A DNA stretch of 19,811 nt. Source: DATGMB01 sp035293845. Its GTDB lineage: Bacteria > Acidobacteriota > Terriglobia > Bryobacterales > Bryobacteraceae. Made by a program: the position numbers and the translations under genes. Shown in pieces: positions 6,733 through 14,336 of the stretch; within the stretch, counting starts at the first letter, position 1; each line of letters opens with the position of its first letter. The notes under the pieces were generated by a model. It worked only from the letters and a program-made list of their open reading frames with translations. It had not been told where the DNA came from and ran no database searches. Where the stretch lies: NCBI GenBank assembly GCA_035293845.1, contig DATGMB010000218.1:1-19811 (forward strand), given 5' to 3'.

Positions 6733-7761
6733 TCATACCATCGGCCGCCCCTTGATCCCCACGTCCACCCGGTACAGCGAGTTCGTGGTCGCGACCACCA
6801 TGGCGCGCGACGGCGTGAACGCGAGACCTACGATTCCGGGCCCGGAGAGGAACAGGTCGGCGCGGCGGTCCGGATAGATCCGGACCACGCCCTTGCGGCC
6901 GGAAATCGAGGCCGCCACGTAGAGCCGGCCCTCCTCGTCGAAAGCCATGCCCTGCGGACGCCCCAGGCCGCGGTAGAACACCTCGACCTGGCCTTCATTC
7001 GAGATGCGGTAGATGGCATCGAAGCTGGACGTCGTGGGGCCAGTGACGTAGAGGTAGCCATCCGGGCCGAACGCCAGGTGGTATGCCGCAATCGAAGGCT
7101 CGAGCGTGGCAAAGACGAAAATCTGCCGGTTCGGGCTGATCTTGAATATCGTCCCGCTGCGGTCCCCCACGTAGAGGTTGCCTTCGCCATCGAAGGCGAT
7201 GCCGGTGGCGACTCCCATGCCCTCCACATACACGGACATGTTGCCGTTGGGGGTCACCTGGTAGACGAAGCCCTCGTAGCGGCTGGAGACGTAAAGCATC
7301 CCCTGGCGGTCGAAGGCCATCCCGGTGGCGTTCATCAGGTCGTTGATGAACGGCTTCATGTTGAAGTTCAGATCGATCCGGTAGACCGCCACCGGGACCT
7401 TCTGCCCGCGCGAGCCGGAAAACGTGGTGTAGATGTTGCCGAAAGAGTCGATGACCGGATTGGATACGGGGTGCAGCGCTTCGGCGATCAGCACGCCGAT
7501 GTCGCAGGCCCAGGATTCGCTCGCGACGCCCCCGCTCTCGACCACCAGTTCGCCGGCCGTGGCGCCCTCCGGAACGCGGGCGATGACGAACGAATCGGAA
7601 CCGATGATGACGGGGGCCCCGATTTCGCCGATCACCACCCGTGGAGACGCCTGCTTGCCGAACCCCTTACCGCGGATCTGAAGCTCGCCGCCGGCGATCG
7701 CGGCCGGAGGGGTCACCTGGGAGATTTGCGGCCTGGAATCGTTGGACTTGCGCAAAGCCAT
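6733..7761 (-). CDS. IPT/TIG and NHL/SMP-30-type beta-propeller protein
   Basis: This 342-residue protein has an N-terminal IPT/TIG immunoglobulin-like fold (about residues 12-85, with ISQVTPPAAIAGGELQIRGKGF). It is followed by propeller repeats. Recurrent phrases such as GMAFDRQGMLYVSS, GIAFDGEGNLYVGD, LAFGPDGYLYVTG and GMAFDEEGRLYVAA mark NHL/SMP-30-like blades through about residue 340. Such propellers bind ligands or proteins, and some are lactonases. No signal peptide or membrane segment precedes the IPT domain, which is unusual for an architecture often found on exported proteins. The ATG at 7761 is chosen because it lies four bases after the pgpA stop; a longer frame would run through pgpA. 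The 52-base gap to cinA contains the heptamer repeat. No enzymatic role can be assigned. Confidence 0.8.
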   Translation of the reverse strand: MALRKSNDSRPQISQVTPPAAIAGGELQIRGKGFGKQASPRVVIGEIGAPVIIGSDSFVIARVPEGATAGELVVESGGVASESWACDIGVLIAEALHPVSNPVIDSFGNIYTTFSGSRGQKVPVAVYRIDLNFNMKPFINDLMNATGMAFDRQGMLYVSSRYEGFVYQVTPNGNMSVYVEGMGVATGIAFDGEGNLYVGDRSGTIFKISPNRQIFVFATLEPSIAAYHLAFGPDGYLYVTGPTTSSFDAIYRISNEGQVEVFYRGLGRPQGMAFDEEGRLYVAASISGRKGVVRIYPDRRADLFLSGPGIVGLAFTPSRAMVVATTNSLYRVDVGIKGRPMV

Positions 7762-7765
7762 AGAG

Positions 7766-8233
7766 CTAATAAAGATTGAACCATCCCGCCAGCCACAACA
7801 CAAGTCCGGCATAAACACCCGCCAGGACGTCATCCGCATTGATCCCCCAGCCGCCCGGCAGGGCCTCCAGGCGCCGGATCGGAAAGGGTTTCCAGATGTC
7901 GAAAACGCGGAAGAGCACGAAGCCGGCGAGCGCGCTCTTCCAGTAAAAATGCGGGGCGGCCGAGAGCGCGATCCACTGCCCGATGACTTCGTCCACTACC
8001 ACGAAACCCGGGTCCTCGAGTTTGCTTTCGCGCGCCGTCACCGTGGCCGCCCACACCGCCGGCAAAAAGAGAACGGCGGCGAAAACCGCGAAGGACCATG
8101 CCGGGAATCCGAGATGATGATGGAAGAAGATCGCGATCAGCGCAGCCACCAGAGACCCGGCGGTCCCGGGTCCGGCCGGGAAATAACCGGTGTAAAACCA
8201 TGTCGAAACGAGCAGCGCCAGCCTGGTTTTCAT
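7766..8233 (-). CDS. pgpA: Phosphatidylglycerophosphatase A
   Basis: This 155-residue inner-membrane enzyme removes a phosphate from phosphatidylglycerophosphate to give phosphatidylglycerol. The family motifs are all present: FPAGPGTAGS (18-27), DPGFVVVDEVIGQW (about 74-87), FDIWKPFPIR (about 110-119) and the C-terminal GGWGINADDVLAG. Hydrophobic stretches match the expected membrane helices. The ATG at 8233 gives MKTRLALLV and leads directly into the first conserved block. A longer frame to 8413 encodes 60 extra residues of unrelated, Arg/Pro-rich sequence over a hairpin-rich leader and is rejected. The stop lies four bases before the propeller gene start, so at least these two are one transcript. 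No strong Shine-Dalgarno is seen. Confidence 0.93.
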   Translation of the reverse strand: MKTRLALLVSTWFYTGYFPAGPGTAGSLVAALIAIFFHHHLGFPAWSFAVFAAVLFLPAVWAATVTARESKLEDPGFVVVDEVIGQWIALSAAPHFYWKSALAGFVLFRVFDIWKPFPIRRLEALPGGWGINADDVLAGVYAGLVLWLAGWFNLY

Positions 8234-8420
8234 GGGTTCCAACACCAGTTTGGGAGGATGCGGGCGCGCTTGGCAAGCGCGCGGGACCGCGGCGTAGCCA
8301 CACCCGGCCCGAAAGGGCCATGCAGGTTCACCCCCGCAAAGGTGGGTATCTAACCCCCGAAGTGGTGTGATTGTCTCAATACCCCCCACATGAATTCCCA
8401 CCGCACACCGCAAAGACGGG
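8234..8420. other. Hairpin-rich divergent intergenic region upstream of pgpA
   Basis: No gene is credible here. Perfect dyads follow one another: GCGCGCTT/AAGCGCGC (8264-8282, three-base loop), GGC/GCC (8291-8299), GGCCC-GAAA-GGGCC (8306-8319), CACC/GGTG (8329-8344) and ATTG/CAAT (8370-8380). The last sits inside GTGG/CCAC (8362-8389). ACCCCCG occurs twice (8330-8336 and 8353-8359). GAAA is a stable GNRA tetraloop only if the + strand is transcribed; on the pgpA mRNA strand the loop is UUUC. It may be a leader structure of pgpA, a small RNA or a dispersed repeat. I recognise no riboswitch class. Confidence 0.4.
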
Positions 8421-8450
8421 TTTTCAGGAAAGTGCCGCAGCCCCTAAAAT
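8421..8450 (+). promoter_or_regulatory. Candidate promoter of the small gene at 8472
   Basis: TTTTCA (8421-8426) and TAAAAT (8445-8450) are separated by 18 bases. They match the sigma-70 -35 and -10 elements at four and five positions. Transcription would start near 8457, leaving about 15 bases before the GTG start at 8472. Confidence 0.4.
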
Positions 8451-8471
8451 GCCTAAATAAGGTCGTCGAGA

Positions 8472-8708
8472 GTGATTGTGGACGAGCCTGCCAGCTTCAC
8501 CATGGCACAGCAGCAGATTTGGCGCCAGCGGCTCGCCGCGGCGGAAAATGAGTACGAGGCCGCGGCTGCGCGGTTGGAAGCCGCCATCGGCGAGGATAGG
8601 GGCGTCGATGAGGCGCGCCAGCGCAAACTGGACGCGCGGGCCGAATACCTCCGCCTTCTGCGCATCTTCAGCGACTTGGTGCTAAGGGGAAAAACCCCAC
8701 GGGAATAG
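8472..8708 (+). CDS. Small helical protein of unknown function
   Basis: I do not recognise this 78-residue protein. It is rich in Ala, Glu, Arg and Leu. From about residue 12 it looks like one long amphipathic helix or coiled coil (LAAAENEYEAAAARLEAA, then ARQRKLDARAEYLRLLRIF). It has no membrane segment or signal peptide. Start choice is open. GTG at 8472 follows AAGG at a workable distance, GTG at 8478 is two codons on, and ATG at 8502 (MAQQQIW) would give 68 residues containing the whole helix. It ends 47 bases before the permease and could be co-transcribed with it. ADOP permeases are often preceded by a PadR-type regulator, but this protein shows no winged-helix signature. Confidence 0.6.
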   Translation: MIVDEPASFTMAQQQIWRQRLAAAENEYEAAAARLEAAIGEDRGVDEARQRKLDARAEYLRLLRIFSDLVLRGKTPRE

Positions 8709-8743
8709 GGGGAATACCTGTCACGTCTCGTCTTTTCTTCGGT

Positions 8744-8749
8744 TACACT
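8744..8749 (+). promoter_or_regulatory. Candidate -10 box of the permease gene
   Basis: TACACT ends six bases before the TTG start at 8756. No Shine-Dalgarno lies between them, so initiation on a leaderless mRNA is possible. Co-transcription from the small gene upstream is the alternative. Confidence 0.3.
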
Positions 8750-8755
8750 CTTGGG

Positions 8756-11176
8756 TTGACCCAGGATCTTCGTTTCGCCTGCCGGATGCTGCTCAAAGCG
8801 CGGGGTTTCACCGCGCTGGCGGTGTCCATTCTCGCCTTGGGCATCGGCGCGAACACCGCCGTTTTCAGCATCCTGGAGGGCACCCTCCTGCGCCCGCCTC
8901 CTTACCGGCAGCCGGACCGGCTGATCGACGTGCTGGACGCCAGCGGCCGTGAAGCGCATCTCACGCAGCTTTACGCCAGCTACACGGATTTCCAGGAATA
9001 CCGGCAGCACGCGACCACACTCGAAACCGTGGCGGCCGCGACGTGGTTCCCGCCCAATCCGATCCTTACGGGCCACGGGCCCTCGCGGCCGGTCACGGCA
9101 GTCCTGGCGAGCGACAACTTTTTCCAGGCACTCGGGGTCACCCCGGCGCTGGGCCGTGTCTTCACCGCGGCGGACGCAGCAGGCGCCTGCTCGGTGGTGC
9201 TCTCCCACGCGATGTGGCGGGATTCGTTCAACGCCGACCCGGCGGCGGTGGGCAAAAGCATTGCGCTCGACGGGCGGGCCTGCGCCGTCGTCGGCGTCAT
9301 GCCGGCCAGTTTCGTGTTTTATCCGGCGGCGACGCAGTTATGGAGGGTCATCACCCCCGACCTGACCACGCTGAACGGCCGCCCCCTGCCCGTTTTTATT
9401 GTGGGCCGGATGCGGGCGGGCGCCACCCCGGAGCGGGTGCAGCAAGAGTTGAGTTCGATGCATGCCGCCATCCACACCGGCCCCGGCATCGAGCGCCAGT
9501 TCCACCCTGCCGTGGAAGGGCTGCAGGACCAATTCACCTGGGTTGCAGGCCGTAACCTGCGGACGACCGTTTGGGTGCTGACGGGCGCGGTCGGGCTGGT
9601 GCTGCTGATTGCCTGCCTGAACGTGGCCAACCTGCTGCTGAGCCGCTCCCTGATGCGGCAGCGGGAGTTGGCGGTTCGCGCAGCGCTGGGGGCGGGGCGC
9701 GGCCGGCTGCTGCGGCAACTGCTCACCGAGGGCTTGATGCTCTCGCTCGCCGGCGGCACGCTGGGCATCGCGGTGGCCTACGGGGCTGTGAAGTATTTCC
9801 GCGCGGTGAATCCGGTAGAGCTTCCGGTCGGTTCGGAGGTCCGGCTCGATATCGCGGCGCTGCTCTGTACGGTTCTGGTATCTCTCGCCGCCGCGCTGCT
9901 TTTCGGGCTCGCGCCGGGCTGGAGATCGTCGCGCCTGGACCTGGCGGCCGCACTCCGCAGCGGCGGCCGCGGTGTTGCCGGCGGCGGCGGCCGGGCCTCG
10001 CGCGCTTTGGTCGCAGTCCAGGTAGCCCTGAGCGTCGCGTTGCTGGCGGGAGCCGGGCTGCTGATCGAAAGCGTCAACCGCATGGGTTCGGAGCCCCTCG
10101 GCTTCCACGCGGAACGGGTCTATGCCGCGCGGATCGTGTTGCCGCACATCCATTACAAGGAAGACCCGGTGCGCGGCCGGTTTTATGAGCGCCTCCTGGC
10201 CATGGTGTCGACGCAGCCCGGGGTGGTACGCGCGACGATCGGCAACGCCGTTCCGCCTTTTCATGTGGGCCACCTGGGCATTGAGGTCGAAGGCCGGCCG
10301 TATCACGAGGAAACGGCCACTCACGATATCGAGCACGAAGCGGTCAGTGACGATTTTTTCCGGACCTTCGGCATTCCCCTGTTGCGCGGCCGCCTTTTCG
10401 ACGGCCGCGACAGGCCGGACGGCGACCAGGTAACCGTGGTGGATGCCGCTTTGGCGCGCGAATACTTCCCTGATACGGATCCCATCGGACAGCGCATTCG
10501 CGTGACGGCGCAGGCGGTGCCGTTCCGGTACGCGAGGATTGTGGGGGTGGTGGGTTCGGTAAAGCGCACCTCCATACAGCGCGAAATGGGCTGGCTCGAA
10601 TCCCCCACCATGTACCGGCCGCTTCTTCAGGAGGTGCCGGATTCCGCCTCTGTGATCGTCACCTCCGCGGTGGGCCCGGCGATCGCCGCGGGCATCCGCC
10701 GCGCGGCCGCAGAGATCGACCCCGACGCCGGGATCGGCGAGGTCGAGCCGGTCGAGCGCCGCATGCTGAGGGTGATGGCGTATCCGCGCTTCCGGGCCGT
10801 GGTCTTCGGCGCCTTTGCGGGCTTCGCTCTGCTGCTCGCCGCCGCGGGCCTGTACGGCGTGCTGAGCCAGATGGTGGCGCAGCGGCGGCAGGAGATCGGC
10901 GTCCGCATGGCGATGGGAGCGCAGCCGGGAGACGTAGTGCGGATGGTGCTGCGCCAGGCCGCCGTGCCGCTCGGAATCGGGCTCGTGCTCGGGCTGGCAG
11001 CCTCGGTGGCCGCGACCCGCTGGAGTGCGGCGCTGCTTTACGGCGTCAGCGCCGGCGATCCCCTGACCCTCGCGGCGGTGACCGCGGTGCTCGCGCTCAG
11101 CGGCGCCGCCGCCGCCCTGATCCCCGCGCGCCGGGCTGCGCGCACGAATCCGACCGAAACGCTGCGGGCGGAGTAG
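8756..11176 (+). CDS. ABC transporter permease, duplicated MacB/FtsX type (ADOP family)
   Basis: This 806-residue inner-membrane protein has the duplicated architecture of acidobacterial orphan permeases. The start DLRFACRMLLKARGFTAL leads into membrane helix 1 (about 16-38). A MacB-like periplasmic domain (about 50-240) follows, then an FtsX segment from about residue 272 (VLLIACLNVANLLLSRS, RQRELAVRAALGAGRGRLLR). After another helix (about 417-440) come a second periplasmic domain (about 445-650) and a final FtsX domain (about 685-800, with RRQEIGVRMAMGAQPGDVV and the end ARRAARTNPTETLRAE). Such permeases couple to a MacB-type ATPase for efflux or protein release. None is encoded nearby, hence orphan. 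The start is TTG at 8756, because MTQDLRF aligns with the family's usual MxxDLR start and no ATG fits. The gene is intact. Confidence 0.92.
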   Translation: MTQDLRFACRMLLKARGFTALAVSILALGIGANTAVFSILEGTLLRPPPYRQPDRLIDVLDASGREAHLTQLYASYTDFQEYRQHATTLETVAAATWFPPNPILTGHGPSRPVTAVLASDNFFQALGVTPALGRVFTAADAAGACSVVLSHAMWRDSFNADPAAVGKSIALDGRACAVVGVMPASFVFYPAATQLWRVITPDLTTLNGRPLPVFIVGRMRAGATPERVQQELSSMHAAIHTGPGIERQFHPAVEGLQDQFTWVAGRNLRTTVWVLTGAVGLVLLIACLNVANLLLSRSLMRQRELAVRAALGAGRGRLLRQLLTEGLMLSLAGGTLGIAVAYGAVKYFRAVNPVELPVGSEVRLDIAALLCTVLVSLAAALLFGLAPGWRSSRLDLAAALRSGGRGVAGGGGRASRALVAVQVALSVALLAGAGLLIESVNRMGSEPLGFHAERVYAARIVLPHIHYKEDPVRGRFYERLLAMVSTQPGVVRATIGNAVPPFHVGHLGIEVEGRPYHEETATHDIEHEAVSDDFFRTFGIPLLRGRLFDGRDRPDGDQVTVVDAALAREYFPDTDPIGQRIRVTAQAVPFRYARIVGVVGSVKRTSIQREMGWLESPTMYRPLLQEVPDSASVIVTSAVGPAIAAGIRRAAAEIDPDAGIGEVEPVERRMLRVMAYPRFRAVVFGAFAGFALLLAAAGLYGVLSQMVAQRRQEIGVRMAMGAQPGDVVRMVLRQAAVPLGIGLVLGLAASVAATRWSAALLYGVSAGDPLTLAAVTAVLALSGAAAALIPARRAARTNPTETLRAE

Positions 11177-11187
11177 CGATCGCCTAC
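11173..11187. terminator. Inverted repeat carrying both stop codons of a convergent pair
   Basis: GTAG (11173-11176) pairs with CTAC (11184-11187) around the palindrome GCGATCGC (11176-11183). The TAG stop of the permease and the TAG stop of the DUF6526 gene lie in opposite arms. It has no U-tract, so terminator activity is uncertain. Confidence 0.35.
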
Positions 11188-11618
11188 ACGCGGTGCTGGT
11201 CCGCGCGCCATTCTTTGATCGCGCGCTTGATGGCGTCCGGCGCCAGGTTCTCCTCCGCCGCGCGGCGGGCGAGCGGCGGGAATTCGCCATCCGGCGCGAA
11301 GCGCAGCGCGGCCACCTGCCGGATGCCGAGCCGCGGATCGAGCAGCCTGCCCGTGAGGGCGAAATGGCGCAGGTTCTCCTCGGCGCGGATCGCGCGGTCC
11401 TGTGCCTTGAGGGCGAAAATCCGCGCGCAAACGGATGCGATCGCGAGACAGACCGTCAGCACGACAATCAGCGAGGCGCTGTACAGCCGCCGGTGATCGC
11501 CGAAGGACTCGTACAGGTTGACGCAGGCGCCGATCAAGGTCAGCGCCAGCACCGGCAGCAGGAACAGGTGGAAAATGGGCACGATGCGGCGGTGGTTGGA
11601 GTAGGTCTGGGTGGTCAT
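11184..11618 (-). CDS. DUF6526 family membrane protein
   Basis: This 144-residue protein matches the DUF6526 pattern. The N-terminus MTTQTYSNHRRIVPIFHLFL leads into two membrane helices (about 14-34 and 45-68). The cytoplasmic tail contains FALKAQDRAIRAEENLRHFA, then GRLLDPRLGIRQVAALRFA, and ends in IKEWRADQHRV. The tail phrases DRAIRAEENLRHF and AIKEWRADQHRV are the recognisable family signature. The function of the family is unknown. The ATG at 11618 directly precedes the conserved N-terminus. No clear Shine-Dalgarno is present; the leader reads CATATTTACGC before the ATG. It is a single gene, convergent with the permease and divergent from the LacI-type gene. Confidence 0.85.
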   Translation of the reverse strand: MTTQTYSNHRRIVPIFHLFLLPVLALTLIGACVNLYESFGDHRRLYSASLIVVLTVCLAIASVCARIFALKAQDRAIRAEENLRHFALTGRLLDPRLGIRQVAALRFAPDGEFPPLARRAAEENLAPDAIKRAIKEWRADQHRV

Positions 11619-11719
11619 GCGTAAATATGATGCTACCCGCGCCTCCGGGGTTCACTCGCGGCCCGCCGCGGCATGGAAGACGCGCCGCGCACCGTTCCCC
11701 ACGGGTGGCGCATCGCCGT

Positions 11720-11749
11720 TACAATGGGAACCGAACACCGGAAACCGGT
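11720..11749 (+). promoter_or_regulatory. LacI-type gene promoter with candidate autoregulatory operator
   Basis: TACAAT (11720-11725) is a good -10 box, placing the transcription start near 11732. The perfect dyad ACCGG-AAA-CCGGT lies at 11737-11749, just inside the transcript start and 25 bases before the ATG at 11775. Its core ACCGGAAAC recurs before the aminotransferase gene. Position and symmetry suit an autoregulatory site, but binding is inferred. Confidence 0.4.
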
Positions 11750-11774
11750 CGCTGAGAACGGAAAACGCAAGGCC

Positions 11775-12794
11775 ATGTCCAACCAGCCCGCGGCTCCCGT
11801 CCGCCTCAAAGATATCGCCCAGGACCTGAACGTGTCGGTGATGACCGTCTCGAAGGTCGTCCGCGGCTGCGCCGACGTGGGCGAGGAAACGCGCACCCGC
11901 GTGCTGGCCCGCATCAAGGAGCTGAACTACCAGCCCAACTGGGTGGCGCGCGGCCTGGCGGCGCGCCGCACCTTCATGATCGGGCTCATCGTGCCCGACC
12001 TCATGCACTCCTTCTTCGCCGAGATCGCCAAGGCCGTGGCCGCGGCGATCCGGCCGCTCGGCTATGACGTCGTGATCTGCAACTCGGAAGAGGACGCGGA
12101 ACTGGAAGCGAGCGAGATCGACCGCCTGCTCGGCCGGCAGGTCGATGGCCTGATCGTTGCCTCCGCGCAGCCGCCCGGCGCGGCGGCGGCTTTCGACCGC
12201 ATCGAATCGCGCGGCGTCCCCTACGTGCTGATCGACCGCCATCTCGAGCGGCCGTCCGCCAATTACGTCGGCGCCGACGACGACGCCATCGGGCGCCTGG
12301 CCACGGAGCACCTGATCTCCTGCGGCTGCCGCCGCATCGCGCACATCGCGGGCCGCCCGCCGGTCACCGGCGCCGGACGGCTGCAAGGTTACCGCGAAGC
12401 TCTTGCCGCAGCCGGCATTCCGTTCCGCAAGGAGTATGTGCTCGAAGCCTCCGACGATGCCAGCGGCTATGAGGCCGCCCGGCGGCTGCTGGCGCTCAAT
12501 CCTCCGCCGGATGGCATCTTCGGATATAACGACCCCACTGCCGCGGGTGCAATCAAGGCAATCCTGGAGTGCGGCCGCCGGATCCCGCAGGAAATTAAGG
12601 TGATCGGCGTCGGCAATGTCCACTATTCGGACCTGCTGCGCGTTCCACTCTCGACGATTGACCAGTCGAGCGGCGCCATCGGCCGCGAAGCCGCCGATTT
12701 GCTCCTGAAGTCGATCGGCGCCAAGCGCCGCCGGCCCGCCCGCGCCGTGATTGTGGAGCCGAAGCTGATTGCCCGCGAATCGACGGTGGGGTAA
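11775..12794 (+). CDS. LacI family transcriptional regulator
   Basis: This 339-residue regulator has a classic LacI layout. The N-terminal helix-turn-helix VRLKDIAQDLNVSVMTVSKV is at residues 9-28. A hinge region (about 50-62) leads into a two-lobed periplasmic-binding-protein-like sensor domain. The sensor begins with IGLIVPDLMHSFFAEI and includes LIDRHLERPSANYVGADDD and GIFGYNDPTAAGAI. The effector is probably a sugar or related small molecule and cannot be read from the sequence. A longer frame opens at 11673 and contains another ATG at 11724. The ATG at 11775 is chosen because it sits just before the DNA-binding domain, after the -10 box, with AAGG four bases upstream. It lies 118 bases upstream of the aminotransferase on the same strand, so local control is plausible. 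Confidence 0.9.
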   Translation: MSNQPAAPVRLKDIAQDLNVSVMTVSKVVRGCADVGEETRTRVLARIKELNYQPNWVARGLAARRTFMIGLIVPDLMHSFFAEIAKAVAAAIRPLGYDVVICNSEEDAELEASEIDRLLGRQVDGLIVASAQPPGAAAAFDRIESRGVPYVLIDRHLERPSANYVGADDDAIGRLATEHLISCGCRRIAHIAGRPPVTGAGRLQGYREALAAAGIPFRKEYVLEASDDASGYEAARRLLALNPPPDGIFGYNDPTAAGAIKAILECGRRIPQEIKVIGVGNVHYSDLLRVPLSTIDQSSGAIGREAADLLLKSIGAKRRRPARAVIVEPKLIARESTVG

Positions 12795-12852
12795 GCCCCG
12801 CACCGAAGCGCGACTCCCTCGAAAGGGCCAACGTTGATTTTACAGACCGTTC

Positions 12853-12874
12853 CCGTAACCGGAAACGGCCGTTT
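12853..12874. promoter_or_regulatory. Candidate operator upstream of the aminotransferase
   Basis: Two overlapping dyads lie 39 bases or more before the start at 12913. One is CCGT-AA-CCGG-AA-ACGG (12853-12868), symmetric except for the AA pairs. The other is the perfect 12-bp palindrome AAACGGCCGTTT (12863-12874). The segment shares ACCGGAAAC (12858-12866) with the LacI-gene leader. No clear -10 box was found in the remainder of 12795-12912. Confidence 0.35.
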
Positions 12875-12912
12875 GCGCGCATCCGTCCCATGTAGTAGCC
12901 GCTCAAAAGAAA

Positions 12913-14304
12913 ATGTCAGCCGCCGTAATCCCCAAAATTGGCGCCGCGGAGTCCGGCGCCCGCGAGCTTTACTCTGAATACGTCAACCCGCAATGGGTAC
13001 GGCTCCTCAACCTGTTGCAGATGAACGTGCGGTATACGCGATGCTCCGGGGCGGAGCTTTATACCGAGGGCGGCGGCCGGATCCTCGATTGCCTCTCGGG
13101 CTACTGCGTGCACAACACGGGTCACAACCACCCATCCGTGGTGGCGGCACTGCAGCGTGAGCTCGAAGCCTCGGGTCCGGGCATGCTCCAGAGCCATGTG
13201 CCCGAGACCGCTGGCGAGCTGGCCGCGCGTCTCTCGTCGCTGGCCGGCGGCCGCCTGCGCCGCGTCTTTTTCTGCAGCTCCGGCAGCGAAGGGGTTGAGG
13301 CCGCCATCAAGTTTTCGCGGGCCTACACCGGCCGCGCGGGTCTGCTCTATGGCGAAAGCGCCTTCCACGGGCTGACGTGCGGCGCTCTCTCGCTGATGAG
13401 CGATCCGTTCTGGACCGAGGGCTTCGGTCCCATGCTTCCGGGCACGGAGGCTTTGCCGGTGGGCCGCGTGGTGGACCTCCAGCGGCTCGAAGAGCGCCTC
13501 GCCACAAAGAAGTTCGCGGCATTCATCGTGGAACCGCTGCAATCCGAAGCCGGCATCCGCGTCTTTGACCCCGGCTACCTCCGCGATGCCCAGGCGCTCT
13601 GCCGCCGCTACGGCACGCTCTTCGTGCTGGATGAAGTGCAGACCGGCCTGTACCGGACCGGCCCGTTCCTGGCCGCGCATCGTTACGGCCTCGATCCCGA
13701 TATCGTGATCCTCGCCAAGGCGCTCTCGGGCGGCCTGGTTCCGGTGGGCGCCGTGCTCATGTCCGAGGCGGTTTCGAGCGCGGTGTACAGCTCGCTCAAG
13801 CGCGCCATCGTCCACACCTCGACCTTTAGTGAAAGCGGCCTTGCCATGCGCGCCGGCCTTGCCACCCTCGACGTGCTCGAATCCGAGCGTCTGGGCGAGC
13901 GCGCCGAGCGCCTCGGCGCCTGGCTGCGCGAGCGCCTTACCGAAGCGCTGGCGCCTTACGAGATGGTCAAGGAAGTGCGCGGCCTCGGGATGCTCTCCGG
14001 CATCGAATTTGCCGCCCCGCGCTCGCTGCGCCTGCGCATCGCCTTCGAAAGCTTTCGCCGCATCCATCCCGCGATGTTCGGGCAGGTGCTCATCATGCGG
14101 CTGTTCCGCGATCACGGCATCCTCACCCAAATCTGCGGGAATAATTTCATGGTTCTGAAAGTGGCGCCGCCGCTGGTGGTGACGGAATCGCAGCTCGCCG
14201 AAGTGGTCGAAGCGATCCGCCGCGCCGTCGAGCTGGCGCACACGTCAACTTCATTCTGGAGTGAAGCCCTGGGCCTGGCGCGCCGCGCTGTCAACATCTC
14301 CTGA
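12913..14304 (+). CDS. Class III PLP-dependent aminotransferase
   Basis: This 463-residue cytoplasmic enzyme transfers an amino group using pyridoxal phosphate. It belongs to fold type I class III, with acetylornithine, ornithine and putrescine aminotransferases. Visible signatures are LDCLSGYCVHNTGHNHP near residue 60, the cofactor-phosphate motif SSGSE (122-126), HGLT near 154, LDEVQTGLYRTG with cofactor-contacting D240, and ILAKALSGG with Schiff-base lysine K269. Length is at the upper end for the family; the C-terminal 20 residues (SFWSEALGLARRAVNIS) extend past the usual end. Substrate specificity cannot be read by eye, so no gene name is given. No strong Shine-Dalgarno precedes the ATG. 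It lies downstream of the LacI-type gene and 32 bases before the TPR gene. Confidence 0.9.
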   Translation: MSAAVIPKIGAAESGARELYSEYVNPQWVRLLNLLQMNVRYTRCSGAELYTEGGGRILDCLSGYCVHNTGHNHPSVVAALQRELEASGPGMLQSHVPETAGELAARLSSLAGGRLRRVFFCSSGSEGVEAAIKFSRAYTGRAGLLYGESAFHGLTCGALSLMSDPFWTEGFGPMLPGTEALPVGRVVDLQRLEERLATKKFAAFIVEPLQSEAGIRVFDPGYLRDAQALCRRYGTLFVLDEVQTGLYRTGPFLAAHRYGLDPDIVILAKALSGGLVPVGAVLMSEAVSSAVYSSLKRAIVHTSTFSESGLAMRAGLATLDVLESERLGERAERLGAWLRERLTEALAPYEMVKEVRGLGMLSGIEFAAPRSLRLRIAFESFRRIHPAMFGQVLIMRLFRDHGILTQICGNNFMVLKVAPPLVVTESQLAEVVEAIRRAVELAHTSTSFWSEALGLARRAVNIS

Positions 14305-14336
14305 CCGGTCCGATTCAGTTGTTTTGGAATTTTTTT

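Noticed and set aside
8234..8413. Sixty-residue N-terminal extension of PgpA
   Set aside because: Conserved PgpA sequence begins at the ATG at 8233; the extension is unrelated Arg/Pro/Cys-rich translation of a hairpin region.
8441..8471. CRISPR, tRNA or attachment site in the gaps
   Set aside because: No evenly spaced repeats, cloverleaf with a T-loop, or integrase gene was found anywhere in the window.
9338..11290. Open frame of 650 codons on the - strand
   Set aside because: It is antisense to the permease, whose family motifs are intact; the antisense frame is low-complexity Arg/Gln/His-rich.
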